A stretch of 64,000 bases of DNA, from positions 434,001 to 498,000 of the forward strand of contig JAQTUV010000002.1 of NCBI GenBank assembly GCA_028707175.1. The letters run 5' to 3'. The notes under the pieces are model-generated. The model did not search any database. It had not been told where the DNA came from and saw only the letters and a list, made by a program, of their open reading frames with translations. This DNA is from Sideroxydans sp. (lineage in GTDB: Bacteria > Pseudomonadota > Gammaproteobacteria > Burkholderiales > Gallionellaceae). Each line of letters starts with the position of its first letter. The first letter of the stretch is position 1. The translations under genes and the position numbers were made by a program. Positions 57,824-64,000 of this stretch are shown piece by piece.

Positions 57824-59959
57824 ATGAAATACCTAATCATCGGTTGCGGAATTGCTGGCGCGATATTGCTCTATCTGCTTTCCAGCGTCAGTGCGAATAC
57901 CGATCTATTTTCGCGCAATTATTATGTTTTATTGGGCCTAACGGGAACCTTGGCATTGGGTTTGTTGTTGTTAGTTGCCTATCAGTTCTGGCAACTGCGC
58001 AATAAGCTAAGAGAAAAAATATATGGTGCAAAACTGACACTAAGGTTAGCTATATTTTTCACATTAGTAGCGGTACTTCCCGGCTTATTAGTGTATGCCG
58101 TGTCCGTTCAATTTTTAGGCAAGAGTATTGAATCTTGGTTTGATGTACGGGTTGAAAAAGCACTTGAGGGTGGTTTAAGTTTAGCGAGAAGTACATTAAA
58201 AAATAGCCTTGAAGAGTTAAATAAAAAAGGTCAATTCGTCGCATTGATATTGGCAGAGCAAGATCCTGTTAGGCACAAACAAACATTGAGTCGGTTCGTC
58301 GCAGAGGGAATTGCTCAAGAAGCAACACTCTATGGTGTGTCAGGGAAGCTGTTAGAAGGTACGAGTCGTACCAATAATGAAAAAGTCGAGGCTCCCACGA
58401 TCTTGATGCTGAATGAGGCTTGGTCGCGAGGTAGTGTGAGTCGAGTAGATGCTTTGTCTGATGATCGTCTAGTGTTGCGGGTCTTAGTGCCCATCAAATC
58501 CGTACAATGGACCGATGAGCGGAGAGTTTTGCAATTTGCCCAGCTGGTGCCTAAACAGTTAGCGGAAGATGCTGAGACAGTGCAGTCAGTGTACGGAGAT
58601 TATCAAGAGTTATCCTTGTCTAGGTTGGGACTGAAAAGGCTGTACGGCATCACGCTTACACTCGCATTATTGATTGTTTTGCTGAGTGCAATATCCGCAG
58701 CCTTCTTTCTCAGTGCCCAATTGAGTGCTCCTCTCGCCGCACTGGCAGCCGGTACGCGGGCAGTGGCACAGGGGGACTTTAGTTCCCATTACCCGGTTCA
58801 AAGCCAAGATGAAATAGGTGGGCTAACCGGATTGTTCAATCAGATGACCTCACATCTCGCCGCCGCGAAGGCTTTGAGCGAACAACAACAGCAGCAAGTT
58901 GAAGATGCGCGCACGTATTTGGAAAGTGTGTTGGCTTACCTTTCATCTGGCGTATTGGTTGTGGATGAGCAGCTTAGATTGCGGTCAATCAATGCCAGTG
59001 CGGGACAAATACTCGGTTTATCCGTGCAAGATGTGAGTGGCAAAAGTCTTGAAGAGTTGGCTGAATCACAAGTCTTATTAAAGACATTTTTTGTTGCTGT
59101 ACAGCAGGGTTTGGAAACAAACCAAACTGCCACTTGGCAACAGCAAATTAAGCGAATGAGCAAAAACGGAGACCAAGTGTTGTTGTTGCGAGGCACTCGA
59201 TTAGCAACCGAGACCAATCAAGGTTACGTGGTGGTGTTTGACGATATAAGCTATTTGCTGCAAGCCGAGCGCCAAGCTGCATGGGGCGAAGTGGCGAGAC
59301 GTTTGGCGCACGAGATTAAAAATCCATTAACACCGATCCAGCTTTCAGCTGAAAGATTGCAACACAAATTAGCGGAAAAATTAGACGAAAAGGATGCGCA
59401 GTTACTACAACGTGCAACACAAACGATTGTTAGCCAAGTGGCGGCCATGAAAAGTATGGTCACGGATTTTGCTGATTACGCACGTGCACCTACGGCTAAA
59501 TTGGCACAGTTGGATATCCACCAATTGATAATGGAGGTCATGGGGTTATACGAGGCAAACAGCACGCCCATTTCACTCGCGCTTGAGGCGACTAAAACGC
59601 AGATTAATGGTGATGCGACGCGTTTACGACAAGTGATTCATAACCTATTACAAAATGCCCATGATGCCTTGCAGCAGACGGAACATCGACAAATTATTTT
59701 GTCGACGGAAGATGCCGAACACCACATGCTCAAGATGTGCATTATGGATAACGGCAGTGGCTTTCCCGAACAGTTGCTCGCACGTGCGTTTGAGCCTTAT
59801 ATGACGACGAAGCCTAGAGGTACAGGATTAGGGTTGCCGATAGTAAAGAAGATCGTGGAAGAACACGGCGGAAAAATTCGAATTGAAAATCAGCGACAAG
59901 GAGGTACGTGCGTAAGTATCTTTTTGCCTGTTTTGATCAGTGAAGCGGAGGTGGCGTGA
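57824..59959 (+). CDS. ntrY: NtrY-type membrane sensor histidine kinase
   Basis: 711 residues. Membrane helices at about 2-22, 34-54, 78-100 and 274-296; a periplasmic sensor region lies between the last two; HAMP follows (LAAGTRAVAQGDFSSHYPV), then a PAS domain at about 360-470 (VLVVDEQLRLRSINASAGQI), HisKA with phospho-acceptor His496 (LAHEIKNPLTPIQLSAERL) and HATPase (NLLQNAHDAL, DNGSGFP, TTKPRGTGLGLPIVKKI). NtrY kinases respond to nitrogen or redox signals in other bacteria; the signal here is unknown. Stop overlaps ntrX (TGATG). Confidence 0.93.
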   Translation: MKYLIIGCGIAGAILLYLLSSVSANTDLFSRNYYVLLGLTGTLALGLLLLVAYQFWQLRNKLREKIYGAKLTLRLAIFFTLVAVLPGLLVYAVSVQFLGKSIESWFDVRVEKALEGGLSLARSTLKNSLEELNKKGQFVALILAEQDPVRHKQTLSRFVAEGIAQEATLYGVSGKLLEGTSRTNNEKVEAPTILMLNEAWSRGSVSRVDALSDDRLVLRVLVPIKSVQWTDERRVLQFAQLVPKQLAEDAETVQSVYGDYQELSLSRLGLKRLYGITLTLALLIVLLSAISAAFFLSAQLSAPLAALAAGTRAVAQGDFSSHYPVQSQDEIGGLTGLFNQMTSHLAAAKALSEQQQQQVEDARTYLESVLAYLSSGVLVVDEQLRLRSINASAGQILGLSVQDVSGKSLEELAESQVLLKTFFVAVQQGLETNQTATWQQQIKRMSKNGDQVLLLRGTRLATETNQGYVVVFDDISYLLQAERQAAWGEVARRLAHEIKNPLTPIQLSAERLQHKLAEKLDEKDAQLLQRATQTIVSQVAAMKSMVTDFADYARAPTAKLAQLDIHQLIMEVMGLYEANSTPISLALEATKTQINGDATRLRQVIHNLLQNAHDALQQTEHRQIILSTEDAEHHMLKMCIMDNGSGFPEQLLARAFEPYMTTKPRGTGLGLPIVKKIVEEHGGKIRIENQRQGGTCVSIFLPVLISEAEVA

Positions 59960-60603
59960 TGCAAACGAAAAATGTCTTGGTAGTAGATGACGAGGCGGGA
60001 ATTAGAGAGCTACTTTCGGAGATATTGTACGACGAAGGATATGGCGTTTACCTGGCTGAAAATGCACACCAGGCTCGCCAACTTTTACAACAAAAACAAC
60101 CTGATTTAGTGTTGCTAGATATTTGGATGCCAGACACGGATGGATTGTCACTTCTGAAAGAATGGGTGCAACAAGGAAAAATGACGATGCCCGTTATTAT
60201 GATGTCCGGCCATGGAACGATAGAAACAGCTTTAGAAGCTACGCGCATTGGCGCGGTAGATTTTTTAGAAAAACCAATCGCTCTAAAAAAATTACTAGGG
60301 ACGGTTGCTCAGGTGCTACAGCAGGGCAAGGTTAAGCCAGTCAGTAGTGGGCAAGGTAGTGAAGTTATAGAGCCGCAAGAATTGATTAGTGAATCACCCG
60401 CATTAGGATTTTCATTTGATATACCGTTTCGAGAGGCTCGAGAACTGTTTGATGCGCTTTATCTTCAGTACCATCTCAAAAAAGCCGCAGGAAATGTACC
60501 TGAGGTGGCTGAAACGATTGGAATTGAACGGACGCATCTGTACCGAAAACTCAAACAGTTGGGCATAAAACCTCCCAAAAGGCTGGATGAAGACAAGTTG
60601 TAA
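59959..60603 (+). CDS. NtrX-like response regulator without AAA+ domain
   Basis: 214 residues: receiver at 1-125 with Asp10-Asp11, phospho-acceptor Asp54 (LLDIWMPDTDG) and Lys in FLEKPIALKK; a linker; then a Fis-type helix-turn-helix at about 165-205 (LKKAAGNVPEVAETIGIERT, HLYRKLKQLGI). Classical NtrX is about 450 residues with a central AAA+ domain that activates sigma-54; that domain and its GAFTGA motif are missing. The linker still reads FDIPFREARELFDALYLQYHL, as at the end of the AAA+ part in NtrX. GTG 59956 would add one residue; the ATG is preferred. Confidence 0.85.
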   Translation: MQTKNVLVVDDEAGIRELLSEILYDEGYGVYLAENAHQARQLLQQKQPDLVLLDIWMPDTDGLSLLKEWVQQGKMTMPVIMMSGHGTIETALEATRIGAVDFLEKPIALKKLLGTVAQVLQQGKVKPVSSGQGSEVIEPQELISESPALGFSFDIPFREARELFDALYLQYHLKKAAGNVPEVAETIGIERTHLYRKLKQLGIKPPKRLDEDKL

Positions 60604-60636
60604 GGTTCATAACGAAAGCCAAGGGGCATGCTCAGG

Positions 60637-60666
60637 TTGCCCTAACCCCCGCCGTTGAGGCATAAT
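60637..60666 (+). promoter_or_regulatory. Probable promoter of the tkt-gap-pgk unit
   Basis: TTGCCC (60637-60642), 18-bp spacer, CATAAT (60661-60666), upstream of tkt with about 57 bases of leader and a GGAGGAG ribosome site. Confidence 0.5.
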
Positions 60667-60729
60667 CGACGGCCTTAAATGCAATAAACCTGTGCTCAAT
60701 TCAGTAAGTTTCTTCGGAGGAGATTGGAA

Positions 60730-62745
60730 ATGTCAGCAGCGCGCAACGTAAACCCACCCAAATTTAACGACATCACCGGCGCGATTCGCATGCTGGCAGT
60801 GGACGCAGTTCAAAAAGCAAATTCCGGTCATCCGGGCGCGCCAATGGGCATGGCTGAAATCGCTGACGTGGTATGGCGTGGTCATATGCGCCACAACCCA
60901 ACGAATCCAAAATGGGCTGATCGCGATCGTTTCGTACAATCGAACGGTCACGGCTCGATGCTGATCTACTCCTTGCTGCACCTCACAGGTTACGACTTGC
61001 CGATGGATGAGCTGAAGCGCTTCCGTCAGATGCACTCCAAGACACCGGGCCACCCAGAATTTGGCTATACCGTTGGCGTAGAGACAACAACTGGCCCATT
61101 GGGTCAAGGTATCACCAACGCAGTTGGTTTTGCGATGTCGGAAAAGCTGTTGGCCGCTGAGTTCAACAAGCCTGGCCACGAAATCGTTAATCACCACACT
61201 TATGTATTCATGGGTGACGGCTGCATGATGGAAGGTATCTCCCACGAAGCGTGTGCATTGGCAGGTACATGGGGTCTGGGCAAGCTGATCGCATTCTGGG
61301 ATGACAATCAGATCTCTATCGACGGCCACACACCAGGCTGGTTCACTGACGACACAGCGAAGCGTTTCGAAGCCTACGGCTGGCACGTTATTGCCAACGT
61401 ACAAGGTCATGACCAAGCAGCTATCGAAGCTGCTGTACAAGCGGCTAAGGCAGTCACCGACAAACCATCTTTGATCTGCTGCAAAACGATCATCGGTGCA
61501 GGTTCTCCTAACAAACAAGACAGCCACGATGTTCACGGCGCAGCGTTGGGCGATGCAGAAGTCGCAGCAACTCGTGCTCACATTGGTTGGAACTACCCAC
61601 CGTTCGAAATTCCAGCGCATGTGTACGAAGCTTGGGATGCGAAGGCAAAGGGGGCAGCACTGGAAGGCGAGTGGAACAAGAAATTCGCCGCATACCGCGC
61701 TGAATTCCCGAAAGAGGCTGCAGAATTCGAGCGCCGCATGAAGGGTGACCTGCCAGCAAATTGGGCTGACCACGCTGCCAAAGCGATCGCTGACATCAAC
61801 GCCAAGGGTGAAACCATCGCAACACGTAAAGCATCGCAAAATGCGATCAATGCCTTGCAACCCGCATTGCCAGAATTCTTGGGCGGTTCTGCTGACTTGA
61901 CCGGCTCCAACTTGACTAACTGGGTAGGTGCTAAGCACGTTTCCGGCAAATCTACTGGTAACTACATCAGCTACGGTGTACGTGAGTTCGGTATGTCGCA
62001 CATCATGAACGGTATGGCGTTGCACGGTGGTCTGTTGCCATTCGGTGGCACATTCCTGATGTTCTCTGAGTACGCACGTAATGCCTTGCGCATGTCCGCG
62101 CTGATGAAACAACGCGTGATCTATGTATTCACCCATGACTCCATCGGTCTGGGCGAAGATGGTCCGACACACCAACCTGTTGAGCAAACCGCGACATTGC
62201 GTTACATCCCGAACATGGAAACATGGCGTCCTTGCGACACCGTTGAATCTGCTGTGTCTTGGGTCGCTGCAGTTGAGCGTAAGGACGGTCCTTCCAGCTT
62301 GATCTTCAGCCGTCAGAACCTGCAATTCCAAAAACGTGATGCAGCGCAGATCGCCAATATCCGTAAGGGTGGTTATGTGTTGTCCGAAGCAGCAGGTGGC
62401 AAGGCTCAAGCGATCATCATCGCTACGGGTTCTGAAGTCGACTTGGCGATGAAGGCACAAGCGACCTTGGCAGCCGAGGGCGTGAACGTACGCGTGGTCT
62501 CTATGCCTTGCACCAATGCATTCGATGCACAAGATCAAGCATACAAAGACAGCGTCCTGACAAAGGGTGTGAAGCGCGTTTCAGTTGAAGCGGGTGTGAC
62601 CAGCGGTTGGTACAAATACGTTGGTTTGGATGGTGCAGTCATCGGTATGGATTGTTTCGGCGAATCTGCTCCAGCACCAGAGTTGTTCAAACATTTCGGT
62701 TTCACGGTAGAGAACGTTGTGAAAACTGTTAAGAACGTGCTGTAA
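60730..62745 (+). CDS. tkt: Transketolase
   Basis: Thiamine diphosphate enzyme moving two-carbon units in the pentose-phosphate and Calvin cycles. 671 residues from ATG 60730, nine bases after GGAGG. Motifs: [48 protein letters not shown] (TPP-binding GDG), [14 protein letters not shown] and the C-terminal [17 protein letters not shown]-like segment. Followed by gap and pgk, the arrangement of a glycolytic or Calvin-cycle cluster; no RuBisCO is in the window. Confidence 0.97.
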   Translation: MSAARNVNPPKFNDITGAIRMLAVDAVQKANSGHPGAPMGMAEIADVVWRGHMRHNPTNPKWADRDRFVQSNGHGSMLIYSLLHLTGYDLPMDELKRFRQMHSKTPGHPEFGYTVGVETTTGPLGQGITNAVGFAMSEKLLAAEFNKPGHEIVNHHTYVFMGDGCMMEGISHEACALAGTWGLGKLIAFWDDNQISIDGHTPGWFTDDTAKRFEAYGWHVIANVQGHDQAAIEAAVQAAKAVTDKPSLICCKTIIGAGSPNKQDSHDVHGAALGDAEVAATRAHIGWNYPPFEIPAHVYEAWDAKAKGAALEGEWNKKFAAYRAEFPKEAAEFERRMKGDLPANWADHAAKAIADINAKGETIATRKASQNAINALQPALPEFLGGSADLTGSNLTNWVGAKHVSGKSTGNYISYGVREFGMSHIMNGMALHGGLLPFGGTFLMFSEYARNALRMSALMKQRVIYVFTHDSIGLGEDGPTHQPVEQTATLRYIPNMETWRPCDTVESAVSWVAAVERKDGPSSLIFSRQNLQFQKRDAAQIANIRKGGYVLSEAAGGKAQAIIIATGSEVDLAMKAQATLAAEGVNVRVVSMPCTNAFDAQDQAYKDSVLTKGVKRVSVEAGVTSGWYKYVGLDGAVIGMDCFGESAPAPELFKHFGFTVENVVKTVKNVL

Positions 62746-62764
62746 GACGCCACAGATTTTTTAA

Positions 62765-63787
<1,023 letters not shown>

Positions 63788-63799
63788 TTCGCCTCGTTC

Positions 63800-63823
63800 A
63801 GGGCTGGCAATGCCAGCCCTTTT
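63800..63823 (+). terminator. Hairpin between gap and pgk
   Basis: AGGGCTGGC (63800-63808), loop AAT, GCCAGCCCT (63812-63820), then TTTT. A short U-tract follows; it may terminate part of the transcripts or only stabilise the gap message. Confidence 0.65.
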
Positions 63824-63845
63824 CACTTAGTTCAAAGGAAAAATC

Positions 63846-64000
63846 ATGTCCGTTATCAAAATGACCGATCTGGATCTGAAGGGCAAACGCGTCCTCATCC
63901 GCTCTGATCTGAATGTGCCCGTCAAAGACGGCAAAGTAACCTCCGATGCCCGTATCACCGCTTCTATGGCGACTATCAATGCTGCGCTGAAGGCTGGCGC
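63846..64000 (+). CDS. pgk: Phosphoglycerate kinase (cut by window end)
   Basis: Only the first 51 codons are visible: [20 protein letters not shown] followed by [17 protein letters not shown], the N-terminal substrate-binding arginine region of phosphoglycerate kinase. AAAGGA ribosome site. Third gene of tkt-gap-pgk. Confidence 0.93.
   Translation, partial: MSVIKMTDLDLKGKRVLIRSDLNVPVKDGKVTSDARITASMATINAALKAG

Noticed and set aside
60733-62538. A 601-codon open frame antisense to transketolase
   Set aside because: Exact shadow of a highly biased tkt gene; protein is Cys/His-rich with no family resemblance and no ribosome site.

Overview
The window reads as the chromosomal origin-proximal region of a betaproteobacterium. 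The evidence is the gene order glmS-glmU-atpCDGAHFEBI-parB-parA-rsmG-mnmG-mnmE-yidC-yidD-rnpA-rpmH, divergent from dnaA-dnaN-gyrB, together with a PilGHIJ-ChpA pilus chemosensory cluster and a yqgE-ruvX-pyrB-pyrC-like operon. Order Nitrosomonadales (Gallionella/Sideroxydans-like) is a guess from gene order and moderate GC, not a demonstrated placement. No tRNA, rRNA, insertion sequence, prophage or CRISPR array was seen.

Layout. 1-2.1 kb: end of trkA and complete trkH (potassium uptake). 2.2-10.6 kb: pilG-pilH-pilI-pilJ-chpA, the signalling pathway for type IV pili, then a stand-alone zinc-binding CZB protein behind a spacer with two dyads. 11.3-16.1 kb: phrB on the minus strand, diverging from yqgE-ruvX-pyrB-pyrC' with overlapping stop/start codons. 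16.1-24.3 kb: a plus-strand accessory stretch with prlC, a glutaredoxin-like envelope protein, a DUF433/DUF5615 toxin-antitoxin pair coupled to xthA, two small membrane proteins, rluA, a Tim44-like protein and ubiB. 24.3-43.5 kb: a long minus-strand block with an orphan ParA, glmS/glmU, the F1Fo ATP synthase, parAB, tRNA/rRNA modification genes, yidC/yidD and rnpA/rpmH. 43.6-48.7 kb: dnaA-dnaN-gyrB. 49.1-54.4 kb: topA-smg-dprA-LysM on the minus strand. 54.5-60.6 kb: def-fmt-rsmB-DUF4390-ntrY-ntrX. 60.7 kb to the end: tkt-gap-pgk (pgk cut by the window edge).

How it fits together. The centre holds replication initiation (dnaA, one consensus DnaA box, an AT-rich dnaA-dnaN spacer with degenerate boxes), the sliding clamp, gyrase and the parABS segregation system. 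Two parS sites matching the consensus lie at 39757-39772 and 46272-46287, on either side of dnaA. Around it are ribosome/tRNA maturation, energy conservation (ATP synthase) and central carbon genes.

Most of the window is ordinary housekeeping sequence and I did not find a clearly new multi-gene system. The points most worth a second look are: a dihydroorotase homologue that has lost the metal-ligand residues I could align; ruvX with an N-terminal extension encoded by two heptanucleotide arrays; an NtrX-like regulator lacking the AAA+ sigma-54 domain; a toxin-antitoxin pair overlapping xthA; a promoter placing yqgE nearly leaderless; a possible small RNA between gyrB and topA; and unexplained inverted repeats upstream of the CZB gene and across the glmS stop codon.
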